Positions 24,491-33,782 of a stretch of DNA of 64,000 bases are shown here, piece by piece. The first letter of the stretch is position 1. Each line of letters begins with the position of its first letter. The stretch spans positions 27,355,661 through 27,419,660 of the forward strand of contig NC_080696.1 of assembly GCF_030445035.2 (NCBI RefSeq), written 5' to 3'. Under the pieces are notes generated by a model, which made no database searches, had not been told where the DNA came from, and was given only the letters and a program-made list of their open reading frames with translations. A program made the translations under genes and the position numbers. This DNA is from Dasypus novemcinctus. Lineage: Eukaryota > Chordata > Mammalia > Cingulata > Dasypodidae.

Positions 24491-25138
24491 GTCAGCTAAC
24501 TCCCTCCATCACCTTTTTCCCAACATCACTCAAGCCCAGTGTAAGCACCTCACACGTGAGTGCAAACACTGTGCACCTTCCCTTCCTATAGGCCCCTTAC
24601 AGCCCCAAGGAGTTAATCCACGAGGCCTCCGTCCAAACGCACTGTGGCAATGGACATCACACATGTCCCCTTGTTTGTCTGCTATAAATTTGTCCACGTA
24701 ATAGTAGACACATTCTCCAAATTTCTCTTCACCACTGCTTTACCTGGAGAAAAAGCAAAAAATGTTATAACAGCCTGCCTTCAAGCCTTTAATCAAATGG
24801 GTATCCCTTGGACTATAAAAACAGATAATGGACCCTGCTTTCAGTCCAAAACTTTTAAACAATTTTGCCATGACTGGAACATTCAACACAAAACAGGAAT
24901 CCCTTATAACCCACAAAGACAGGCCCTAGTTCAGCGATCTAATGCGCTCCTCAAAAATACAGTCAAGAAACTTTCAGGGGAGTTCCCTACAGCAACCCCC
25001 CGAGATTTGCTCTACAGAGCCCTAGTCACTATCAACTTCCTTACCTTTGACAAAAATCATACTACTCCAGCAATCCAGCATTGGGGAGGCCTAAGACTAG
25101 ACCCCACACTGGTCCCCCTTGTTATGTGGAAAGACTAA
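24430..25138 (+). pseudogene. ERV1 pol: integrase (broken, catalytic Glu changed)
   Basis: Integrase inserts viral DNA into the host genome. The zinc-binding HHCC domain is visible: HAKFH followed by CKHLTRECKHC (24,414-24,701 frame). The core domain is in the next frame (24,644-25,138), with catalytic Asp in MDITHV (24,653) and in KTDNGP (24,824). The third residue of the D,D-35-E triad is coded CAG, Gln, at 24,932-24,934, at the right spacing of 36 codons after the second Asp. A frame change falls between the zinc domain and the core. Inactive. Confidence 0.85.
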
Positions 25139-25140
25139 CC

Positions 25141-25400
25141 TATGGAAAGGCCCCCACCCCCTACTAACACAAGGACGAGGATATGCTTGTATCTTTCCAG
25201 AAAACACCGACCAGCCTTTGTGGATCCCAAGCCATCTCATAAAATCTGCCACTGAAACTAATGCAGCTGTGTAGCCTGCCTGGACTCCTTCTATGTAGCT
25301 TCGTCACCATTGTTGGAACCCTCCTGTTATTCGCTGGCTCTCCAAGTGACTGGACAACGCTGCACAAATCCTTCCTCCTCATTTTCTTTGTAATGTATAT
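25141..25400 (+). other. ERV1 end of integrase and pol-env junction
   Basis: Degenerate remainder of the integrase C-terminal domain in shifted frames, leading into env. I did not pick out a single convincing env splice acceptor. Confidence 0.5.
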
Positions 25401-26474
25401 TTGCCTTCTCCTCATTATTGCCTGCTGTATGTAACCTGCCCACCCACCATGTGTCGCCTCTTATACATACTCACCCTTTCTTCACTTATCCTGCCCACCG
25501 CCCTCACCAATATAAAGGCCCTTTACCTCTGGACGTTTAAAGCGCACGAAACTTATACTAGCAATTACTGCACCATACCCACAACCATTGGATCTAAACA
25601 TTGCCCACCTACTGGATGTGCACACACCATCTACATTAAATTAGATCCCCAACCCTTCCCAGGAGCAAAAAAGTCTTCCGAATGGAGCAGGGGACCGTCA
25701 AAACCATGGGCTAGTTTTCCCTTTCTACAAACAAAAACCTATTGTAATGCCTCCAGCTACGATTGCACATATGGAGGCTGCCCTTTCTCCTGGGGCTGCA
25801 TATGCCCTGTGCCCATTGACTGCCCGTTCATAAAAGATTTGAAAGACCTCTATAATTGTAAAAAGATAAAACCCCTGCCACGCTACTTTTGCCTCGTTTA
25901 TCAAGACCCCTGTAATTCCTCACTAATTATTCTCATTACTGATCCCTGGCACCCCAGATGGGTCCAAGGAGTAGTCTACCGATGGCCTTTGAGCCAATAC
26001 CCCTCTAGCACCCTCAACATATACAGAGAATACTCCCTATACAATGTCTCTCATAGTCTCCCAAGCATTAAACAAGAAATTCTAAATGCAGAAAAATCTT
26101 TAAACGCAGCCCTTAGTCACAAGCCCCTCCAAATTGTTCTCCCCTCCTGGATTCAACTCCTTGAATCTACGCTCTCTTTCCTTAATCAATCTAACATTGT
26201 GTCCAACCCCTCTCACTGCTTCCTCTGCGCAGCTCTCAGTCGCCCACTGCTTGCTGCTATGCCCATACTTGTTAACAACTCACATATCTCAAACCATAGT
26301 AATTCTCACTGTAAAAATCCTATACCTAATATCCCTCTAGCAAACATCAACTTCGTCAATTTCATTTGCATTTTTATCAACAACTCTCTCTCATTCATCA
26401 ACCAGTCATTTCCCTGCACCCACAATGTATCAGTTTCTTCTACATTTTCTGCGCCTACCGGCCTCCACCTATGA
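25401..26474 (+). pseudogene. ERV1 env: surface subunit (long open frame)
   Basis: A 357-codon frame, the longest in the window. It starts at 25,401 or, more likely, at the ATG at 25,449, just before a hydrophobic signal-peptide-like stretch (LLYILTLSSLILPTALT). The rest is Cys-rich and has many N-glycosylation sequons, as expected for a retroviral surface glycoprotein. A CXXC motif, CFLC, is coded at 26,217-26,228; gamma and type D env use such a motif to hold the transmembrane subunit. The frame ends at a TGA at 26,472-26,474 before any cleavage site, so surface and transmembrane parts are no longer joined. Whether it is still transcribed cannot be told. Confidence 0.85.
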
Positions 26475-27094
26475 TGTAATCACACCCTACTCACCTGCCT
26501 CAATAGCAGTTATCCACAGCCTTGTCTACTAGTAGCCCTAACCCCTCAACTCACACTATATAGTGAAGATGAAATAAAAACACTGCTCACACCAATACAA
26601 AAAAAAGCTGCCTTCCTCCCCATATTAGTAGGGATTAGCTTTGCAGCTTCAGTCCCTGCAGCTGCCACAGCAGGTGGCGCCCTTGGTCATGGTCTCATCA
26701 GTTCACAATACTTTGAACAACAACAACAAATCAGTATAGAATCCACTGCATAGTCCCTTGACTCTCTGCAGCAGCAACTAACCTCCCTCGCCCAAGTAAC
26801 CTTACAAAACCACAGAGCCTTAGATTTACTCAAGCTGAAAAAGGAGGCACATGCCTATTCCTCCAAGAAGAATGCTGTTACTATATTAATGAATCTGGAG
26901 TCATAGAACAAAATGTAAAGAAACTTAATGAGCTACGTAAAAACTTATATACCAATCAAAAGAGTGCCAATTCTTTTCTTGGATGGTTTTCCTCTCCCAT
27001 CACAGCGTGGCTCGCCTCCCTCCTTAGTCTTCTTATACTAATCATTATTTTCTTCACCATAGCACCTTGTCTCTTAAAATGGCTGCAGAGGTGA
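26475..27094 (+). pseudogene. ERV1 env: transmembrane subunit (broken)
   Basis: Remains of the membrane-fusion subunit. A hydrophobic, Ala/Gly-rich fusion-peptide-like stretch lies at about 26,620-26,700. An in-frame TAG follows at about 26,751. The CX6CC motif that marks gamma/type D TM is coded at 26,852-26,878. A Leu/Ile-rich membrane anchor lies at about 27,000-27,070, and the frame ends at TGA 27,092-27,094. At least one stop and one frameshift separate these parts, so no functional TM can be read. Confidence 0.85.
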
Positions 27095-27241
27095 ATAGAA
27101 AACATTTCTGCCTTCACTATTTACTCCATGCAACTCCGCCAGTACCAACCGCTTGCGCAAGAAGAAACTGAAGCCACCACTGCCGTGTAGCTGTGTAGCT
27201 AGCACACAGCTATCTTCCCTCCAGCCACAAAGCTCAGTTGG

Positions 27242-27372
27242 CAGCCAGAGATGGGTAAGACCTCCCGAGGGAGGCAACCTAAGACAGGCACAACTGCATG
27301 ACATAAATGACTGATAACTGGTAGCCAAAGATGGGTAAGATTCTCAAGGGAGAACAACCTAAGACAGGCACA
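27242..27372 (+). promoter_or_regulatory. CTE-like RNA export element (duplicated module)
   Basis: Two copies of a module lie between the env stop and the 3' LTR. GATGGGTAAGA occurs at 27,250-27,260 and 27,330-27,340. CAACCTAAGACAGGCACA occurs at 27,275-27,292 and 27,355-27,372. The spacer between the two motifs is 14 nt in both copies and can fold back: CCTCC/GGAGG around CGAG in the first, TTCTC/GAGAA around AAGG in the second. The stems keep pairing although their bases differ. Type D retroviruses carry in this same place the constitutive transport element, a duplicated structure with GGGTAA and CCTAAGACAGG elements that binds cellular NXF1 (TAP) to export unspliced RNA. Position, duplication and motif all agree. 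Confidence 0.85.
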
Positions 27373-27394
27373 GTTATTGCAGTCTTGAAATAAA

Positions 27395-27410
27395 ACAAAA
27401 ACGGAGGTAT
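27395..27410 (+). promoter_or_regulatory. ERV1 polypurine tract (weak)
   Basis: ACAAAAACGGAGGTAT directly before the 3' LTR is the position of the plus-strand primer. It is purine-rich but interrupted. Confidence 0.5.
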
Positions 27411-27846
27411 TGTTGGTGAGCTTGCTGGCAAACAACATGTAGCCAAAATGGCCACTAAGTATATGCAATGGCTATCACAAATGGCACCTCCCTTCTTCCT
27501 AGTCAGTTTCCCACCAGAGAAGCCCGCGCGCACCAACTTCAAAACTACCTCATCCAATCAAGTAGCTGCTTCATATTATCCCGATCCCCTTAGCCTATCT
27601 ATAATTGACACGTCACCTCATGCCCCCACCCCTGCCTATATAAGCTGTACCACTTCCCCAGTAAACTAGACCTGTGCCATGAGCCTGCGTCTCCGGGGTG
27701 GTTACTGTGTGTTTAACCTGGCTGTGTGATACCGGGCCCCGTCGTCACTCACAACCCGTTTGAGAAGTTCACCTCACTGAGGCAAAAGCCATCTAGCTAA
27801 CGGCCAGGCCAGCTGCCTAGCTAACAGCCACAGGGGAACAGCGACA
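27411..27846 (+). repeat. ERV1 3' LTR
   Basis: Starts TGTTGGTGAGCTTGC and ends GGGGAACAGCGACA, followed by the CTGAT duplication. TATATAA is at 27,637-27,643. The polyadenylation signal is AGTAAA at about 27,660, changed from AATAAA in the 5' LTR. Many of the differences from the 5' LTR are C/T or G/A. Confidence 0.9.
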
Positions 27847-27851
27847 CTGAT
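27847..27851. repeat. Target-site duplication of ERV1, right (CTGAT)
   Basis: Identical to 19,775-19,779. L1-D sequence continues straight after it ('attacatgtagactgagata'). Confidence 0.75.
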
Positions 27852-29960
27852 ATTACATGTAGACTGAGATATTCTGCTGGTTTGAGTTGATCCTTTTATT
27901 CAAGGTTTTATCTAATTACATTATCAGCTGGTGCTTGGTAGTAATCCCTTGGTGCCAGGGAGACTCATCCCCATGAGTCATGTCCCATGCTGGGGGGGGG
28001 GGGGAGGTAATACATTTACATGCTGCGTTTGTCTTAGTGACCACATTTGAGCACATGGAAACTCTCAGGAGGTAACTCTTAGGCACCCTGCAGCTCTAGA
28101 CCTAGTTCATATTCCAGGCTCACAGGCTCATAAGCATAGTCATCAGTATCAAGGGCTCATTGTTGGACGATCCCTCTTTATTGTTCTTTGCCATTGCACT
28201 TGGGGGTTTGTTGTTGTTTCATTGCAGAATGTGATAGAACTCCCTTGGCTAGGAATGCAGCACTCCCTCAGTTGTCATTTTTAACTGTAACCACTATTAA
28301 AATATCCAAACATTTTTATGGACCTTGTATACATGCCCTGGAGAACACCTTCCTACCATGACCCCCTATCAATAATACCCCACACCAGTGTTCCTCCCCT
28401 GCCATAGTTGAACCTCTCTGTGGTCCAAGACTTCTTTAAAAATGAAGCCCAATATATTGCCAGGTTCCATTAATAGTAAAATGGAATAGAGTGATGGGTT
28501 TAAAGGTTAGATATAAAATATACACTAATTTAGAAAAATTAAAGTAAAAATAAATTGGGGTATCAAAAAATGAAAACATTAAAAAACTTTGTTTTTGATA
28601 TGTTGCTTTTATCACTGCTATTAGGTATTGCCCTGTATTTACAATGGCAAGGCAATTTCTTCCATTTCTTCCTCTGTGTCTACATCTTCTATTTTTTTTC
28701 CTACTTATTAAGTTTGTCTTCACAAAAGTTTTAGATCAAGTAATTCACATATACAATATATGGTACTCCCACATAAACATCAAATCCTTTGTCCCTTCCC
28801 CAGCAATGATCTTTTTACATGTTCATATTATATTTGCTGCAGCTGATGTACAGATATTGAAACAATAGCTTTCAAACATGGTTCCATTTTGGTTTACATT
28901 ATGGTTTATATTTTAGACTATACAATTTTCTAAATTTTTATTTATCTTATGTTTTACATTATGACTTACATTTTAGCCTATGGACTTTTATACATTTTTG
29001 GTGTAATTTAACATGTCCTATATCCATCATTGTATGATTTTGTGGAACACTTCCATTGCCCCAAAGTTACACTGATTCCACCTATTTAATACTTCTTGCC
29101 CCCTCCCCTCAGGGTCCACAGTGACAATCAATCTTCATTACTCGAAGGACAATATTCAGAGATACTTGCAACAATGTTGAGGGCTTGACATACTTGGCTG
29201 GCCTAGCCCATTGGGAGCCACCAATTCTCTCAAGAGGTATGATTCTCTCTGTTGGAGAACATCAGTCCTCCTCAGGATGTGGGTATACCTTCACACTCAT
29301 TTTATGGGCCTCCACTCAATGATATAATGCACTATGACAAAATGAGCACTCACACGTTCCCTAGAAGCTTGTTCTGTGTCAGATGCACCCCCTTAAGCAT
29401 CATAAATGGGTAAATGTCTTTATTATATTTTCTAAAGTGTTTTCTCTACATTATAATTTCAACTACATACCTCTCAAACTCCTATGTTGAAATGTTTCCC
29501 ACACACACACACCCAATTTCTAAGGCCATCTCACCCTTCCTCCTATCCCTAGCACCCCTCAAGCCCACAAAGCCCCACTCAAGGCTTTCCCTATGCCCCC
29601 ATTTTATCCCTTTCCTGTACAAATACTTACCTCCTGTTTATCATAGATTTCTTCCATGTAGGTGTTAGCTCACAATCTTCCTCTATGCCCCAAATTCCTT
29701 TAAGCTTATCATCTAGCTCACTGAGACAGCTTGGTTTACTTATTTCATATCAGAGAGGTTATGCAGTATTTGTCCTTCAATGCTAGGGTTGCTTCACTCA
29801 ACATAAGGTTCTCAAGATTCATCCATGTTATCACATGGATGTACTGTATTCATTCTTATACCTGAGTAGTATTCTATTGTATGTATATGTACTCTGTTTT
29901 TATTTACCTAAATCTTGAACTGAGGATACTGACAACATTAGTTAATGCACTTCCTTGTTT
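27852..29960 (-). mobile_element. L1-D, 5' part: rest of 3' UTR and the last ORF2 codons
   Basis: Continues L1-D on the right side of ERV1, collinear in reverse with about 41,270-43,120 of L1-B: 'gagactcatccccatgagtc', 'tgaacctctctgtggtccaa', 'aggtattgccctgtatttac'-type 3' UTR text, and finally ORF2 C-terminal text ('ctcaacataaggttctcaag', 29,798-29,817). It is 5'-truncated near 29,930-29,960. A run of 13 G at about 27,992 is a slippage tract. With the 18,711-19,779 part, L1-D is about 3.2 kb. Confidence 0.85.
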
Positions 29961-29964
29961 TTAA

Positions 29965-30326
29965 AAACATTGATTTTATTTATTTCTCTCCCCTCCCCCT
30001 ATTTTTTTCACTTGCTCTCTGCTCTCTATGTCTGATAAGTTTCTTTTTAGGAGGCACCAGGTACTAAACATGGGACCTCCCATTTGGGAGGGAGGAGCTG
30101 AATTGCTTGAATCACCTCTGCTCTCTGCTTGTTGTGTCTCTCATTTGTGTTTCCTTGTGTATCCTCATTGCATTATCTCATTGCATCATCATGTTGCATC
30201 AGCTTGCCAGGTCAGCCCATCATGCCAGTTCACTTTCTTGCTCATCTTCTTTAGGAGGCACCTGGAAATGAACCCAGGACCTGACAGGTGGGCACCCAAC
30301 TGCTTAAGCCACATCTGCTTCCCCTT
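29965..30326 (-). mobile_element. DAS-type SINE, minus strand
   Basis: Read in reverse it starts 'ggggaagcagatgtggctta' with tRNA-like boxes (B-box-like 'gggttcatttcc'), continues with a body that includes 'gagcaagaaagtgaactggc' and 'gagagaca...caagcagagagcag', and ends in an A-rich tail (T-rich at 29,965-30,005 on this strand). It has two 'tttaggaggcacc' blocks (30,047-30,059 and 30,251-30,263) suggesting a dimeric layout, unlike the copy at 17,148. It sits where L1-D ends. Confidence 0.8.
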
Positions 30327-30887
30327 ACTAATTTTCCCCTTATTTATTTTTTAACACTAAAAACCTTATTGTAAATAGCACACATCTAAATTTGCATTAA
30401 TAAGATACATTTTGGCTTATTGTGCAGAACATATTAGTTGCACAATTTCCTTAAATCTTAATCAGTTTGCTTTAGATCTTTTATTGCTCATTTCAGTCCA
30501 CCTCTTGCCTTTCTCCTTTCTCACCCTGATGGGAACACTCTGCAATCCATGCTGCCTTACTCTTCAATCCAAATCAGAGGCCAGGTGCCAGAGAGAACCT
30601 GCATCCATGGGAGGTTGCTGTGAGCAGTGAGGGCCAGCCACTTTATCTGTGCAGTCAGGAGTAAGTCATGCATAAACATGGGTTCAGATCTTTTCTCTTC
30701 TCCTCTTGGGGTCATCACACTTAGGGCAGTCCCTGAACAGTCCACCAGGACCCTCATACTGGTCCAGGAAGTCTAATCATCTGTTTCCTCTGTGTCCCAT
30801 TTTTGTCCTCTAGTTTGAGTGGTTTACTCTGGATATTCTGAGCCAAATTAATTCAAATTTCATGGAGCATTCCAAAGCCCAGAATTG
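30327..30887. other. Intergenic DNA, nothing recognised
   Basis: No supported gene. Some transcript-like, less AT-rich sequence (30,500-30,880) without motifs. It is the left flank of the solo LTR. Confidence 0.5.
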
Positions 30888-30893
30888 GCACTT
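30888..30893. repeat. Target-site duplication of solo LTR, left (GCACTT)
   Basis: GCACTT directly before the TG of the LTR; the same six bases are at 31,364-31,369. Confidence 0.85.
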
Positions 30894-31363
30894 TGTTGGG
30901 GGCAGTAAAAATGAGCACACACTGAATTTAGCAGAGCCAGTAGCACGGCTGCCAGAGCAGAGCCAACTTTCCTATTTGAGTAAGCTATAATTAGTTCACC
31001 ACAACATGGCGGGTCCCAAATCATGGCAGAACTCAAATCTGCCCTGTTACTTCCTCATTCTTCTTCCCCCTCAGTTCTTTGTTCTCTGTCTTCCCGCCAC
31101 TGCCCAGGCTGATAAGATAGTGCGCAGGCCAAGGTGGGAAACTAAGGTCTGCCTCCCACCCCGGTGACAGCAACAACCAATCCTTAGCCTCTACTACCTC
31201 ACTCCCCGCTCCTCCCCCACCCGAGGGTATATGTACTTTGCCCCCTTTAATAAAGTTGCAGTTTGATCAGAACCCTGTCTTGCTCTCATTCTTTGTGTCT
31301 CTTGTCCCACCATTCTTTCTCGGCAGGTTTCCGGTCTCCGTTGCCGTCCCACGGGCCGGGGCA
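30894..31363 (+). repeat. Solo LTR of a class II-like ERV
   Basis: A 470-bp unit starting TGTTGGGGGCAGT and ending GGGCCGGGGCA, flanked by perfect 6-bp duplications, with no internal retroviral sequence on either side. It has a TATA-like TATATG at about 31,228 and AATAAA at about 31,249, again close together as in ERV1. Six-bp duplications are typical of class II (betaretrovirus-like) integrases. It does not align with the ERV1 or ERV2 LTRs beyond the TGTTG start, so it is a third family. Confidence 0.85.
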
Positions 31364-31369
31364 GCACTT
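31364..31369. repeat. Target-site duplication of solo LTR, right (GCACTT)
   Basis: Copy of 30,888-30,893. Confidence 0.85.
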
Positions 31370-32884
31370 TATTATTATTAATAATAGAAGTGTGAAGAAG
31401 GAGCTGGGGGAAAATCCCTGGACTGGAATGGGCTGGAATGAAGTGGAACAGGATTTAGTTCCCTATTTCTCCCTTATCACAAAGGCCTTGTTAATTCTGT
31501 GGACAGCAGATAGAAATCGCTAATCTCCTATGAAATCTGTGTGCTGGACAGTCACCAGGGCTTAATAACAAATTTGAGAAAAAATAGTGATTAGAAGTGC
31601 CATAATAAATAATTTGACATACTATTTCTTAACACTGCCCTTTTCCCCTTTAAGATTACAATGATAATACATCATCATAAAAAGCATATTTCAACAGCAG
31701 TGATTTCCCATCTGGATTGCTTTTTAACTACTTGCAGAAATCTGTTATTTTAATGCATTTTAAACACACTTTAGAAATAAGGTATAATTCTCCATATTAA
31801 GGAAAATATCCAATAAAAATGTAGAAAATACATGCTAACTTAACAACAAACATATTTAATACCACAATTGTATTAATCTTGGTGTTTTGGACAGGGAAGC
31901 AGTAGGCATCACCCCATACTCAGGAGAAAATGGTAGCTACAGAAAGTGCCTGGTCCTCCTGGGCTTCTCTGGACATGGCACCTCTGCCTGCTGTCACACC
32001 TCAGCACCTGGCTGGCCCCTGGCCAGAGCCACAGGACTGCCACTGCTGTAGCAGGACTTTGGTCACCACTTTGAGGTCATTATTTGAAACTCTAAGGACT
32101 TCCAAAGCATCACATCTGGAAAATTCCATCTCCATGTGTCATGCAACCTCTTCTTCAGAAACCTCTTGAGGAGCAGATGCTTGCTGTTCAGACTGCTGAA
32201 CGTCCTGATAGTTTATATTTCATCACTGACGTAAAGGAGGGAAAAGACAATTCCAATTGATCATTCCAATTGATCATTCCTCCTTGCTGCTGTCTTTGTC
32301 ACCTCACCTGTGCAAACGGAGAGAGTCTCAGTTGACAATGAAGCAGCTCCTTTTTTTGTTGTCTCTCGATATCTACTGTTGCTTCCATCCCAACTCTGGA
32401 TTCATTGGTCGGTTCTCAAGATGAGAAGATGGGTTCAAGTGTCCAAGAATATAACTGAGCCATTCAGTGGGGGATGCGGAGCACCTGACGAACTTTTAAC
32501 ACATTGCTGTTATATGAGATACCAGAAATAAGTTCCAGATGTAGGAACCAGAAGTGAAAAGCTGTAGTCCCAATACATAAATCAATGTCTTCTTTGTGAT
32601 GGTAAACTGGTCCAGAATATGTACCACCTGGACTCTTGAAATGGAGCATTAAAATGGTACAAATAGAGCAAGCAAGCACAAGTGCCAGGAATCCAGAAGA
32701 AAAATTACTAGCTGCAGTAATAACAAATGAATACTGCATAGCTTCAAAAAGCTATATAAAGTCAAACAAAGATGACAAAACCCAGGAACCCAGCAAAAAT
32801 GATGCAGATTTTCTGCTGCCATATCTTCTTTCAAATATCCTAAGCTTCTAAATAAAAGGACTATTGCAGATCACATACAAAGAA
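31370..32884. other. Unassigned DNA; possible old retrocopy at 31,890-32,870
   Basis: The part from about 31,890 is less AT-rich than its surroundings, looks transcript-like and ends in 'taaataaaagga' (about 32,850-32,862), but I could not recognise a protein in any frame. Frames of 60-90 codons exist on both strands, including a hydrophobic one on the minus strand (32,464-32,739). A 15-bp direct repeat, 'ttccaattgatcatt', occurs twice in a row at about 32,249-32,278. I see nothing else. Confidence 0.35.
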
Positions 32885-33090
32885 CCAGCAAGATGGTGGT
32901 GGAGTACGGAGCTCATAGAGTTAGCTCCTGCTATAGGGCAGGTAGTGAATACCCAGAGCTATCTGAAACCAGCTTAAGTACCTATATGGGGGCCCCGGAA
33001 GGCCAAAAGTGGATCCTGCAACATCCTTGAAGGAATGGAAGGAGACTGCACATGTGCAGAGAAGACTCATAAGTAGAGCATTCCATGCCA

Positions 33091-33381
33091 TGGAGGCCGG
33101 TGCCCATCCTCTACTGGAGGCACAAGCCACCTCAGGAGTTGTTCCATGACTGGAATTGAAAGCTCTATTTTCAAAAAATGGGGGAAGAAGAGACAGCTGG
33201 GCACCAACTCCAGCTACTGATGAGTAAATTCAGTAGGCTAAAGTATAATCCTGAGAACAGCTGAAGTTTAAGCCTGTCCAAGTTAGAAAGAGGTCAATAG
33301 CCACCATCTTAACTCCATGCCTGGCATGAGGGGAAACAGAGTGGACTGAAAATCCCAGGGCTGGTAGGGACCAGCTTCTTC
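33091..33381 (+). repeat. L1-C 5' UTR monomer, copy 1
   Basis: Shares with copy 2: 'ggaggc...cctcaggagttgttccatgactgg', 'aagctctattttcaaaaaat', 'cagctactgatgagtaaatt', 'ctgagaacagctg' and 'gaaagaggtcaatagcca'. The start-to-start distance between the copies is 400 bp. Tandem 5' UTR monomers act as promoters in some mammalian L1s. Confidence 0.75.
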
Positions 33382-33490
33382 CCATCGAGGTCAGACTGCA
33401 ACTATAGCCTAGGTCCCAGCACCACGTCCAGCAGGGAGAAAGTGGTAGGGACCTGTGCCAGCCTCACCAGGAAATTACTGGCCAAGACAC

Positions 33491-33782
33491 AGAGGCCAGT
33501 GACTATCCTACTCTGGAGGCCTGAGCCTCCCCAGGTGTTATTCTGTGACTAGAATAAGAAGCTCCATTTCCACAAAACAGCGGAGGACTAGACATTTGGT
33601 TGCCAATTTCAGTTACTGATTGGTAGACTCAGCTGTCTAAGATATAACCCTAGGAACAGCTGGGGTGTGAAGCAGCTCAAATTGGAAAGGGGTCAGTGGC
33701 TATCATTTTGACACTGCCTCCAGCCTGAGAGGAAGTCAGGCTGACCGAAAATCACAGTGATAGTAGGAACTAATTATCTTAT
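33491..33782 (+). repeat. L1-C 5' UTR monomer, copy 2
   Basis: Second copy of the 400-bp monomer: 'tccccaggtgttattctgtg', 'aagctccatttccacaaaac', 'cagttactgattggtagact', 'ctaggaacagctg', 'gaaaggggtcagtggcta'. Clearly diverged from copy 1. Confidence 0.75.

Larger units (their letters stand above)
19780..27846 (+). mobile_element. ERV1: betaretrovirus-like provirus with type-D-like env
   Basis: A complete but inactive provirus: 5' LTR, primer site, gag, pro, pol, env, a CTE-like export element, 3' LTR. It interrupts L1-D, whose two halves are collinear on either side, with a 5-bp duplication CTGAT (19,775-19,779 and 27,847-27,851). Gag has two zinc knuckles, the protease reads DTGADIS with a downstream LWGRDIL, and pol opens with a QWPL...[10 protein letters not shown] block: all betaretroviral traits. 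The env TM has a CX6CC motif and a gamma/type-D-like layout, as in Mason-Pfizer-type viruses. Every gene is broken by stops or frameshifts. By eye the LTRs differ at about 23 of 428 aligned positions (about 5 %), with a 2-nt indel. Confidence 0.9.

Noticed and set aside
32464-32834. Hydrophobic minus-strand frames, perhaps a membrane protein retrocopy
   Set aside because: I could not recognise a family, and no conserved motif or poly(A) in the matching orientation was seen.
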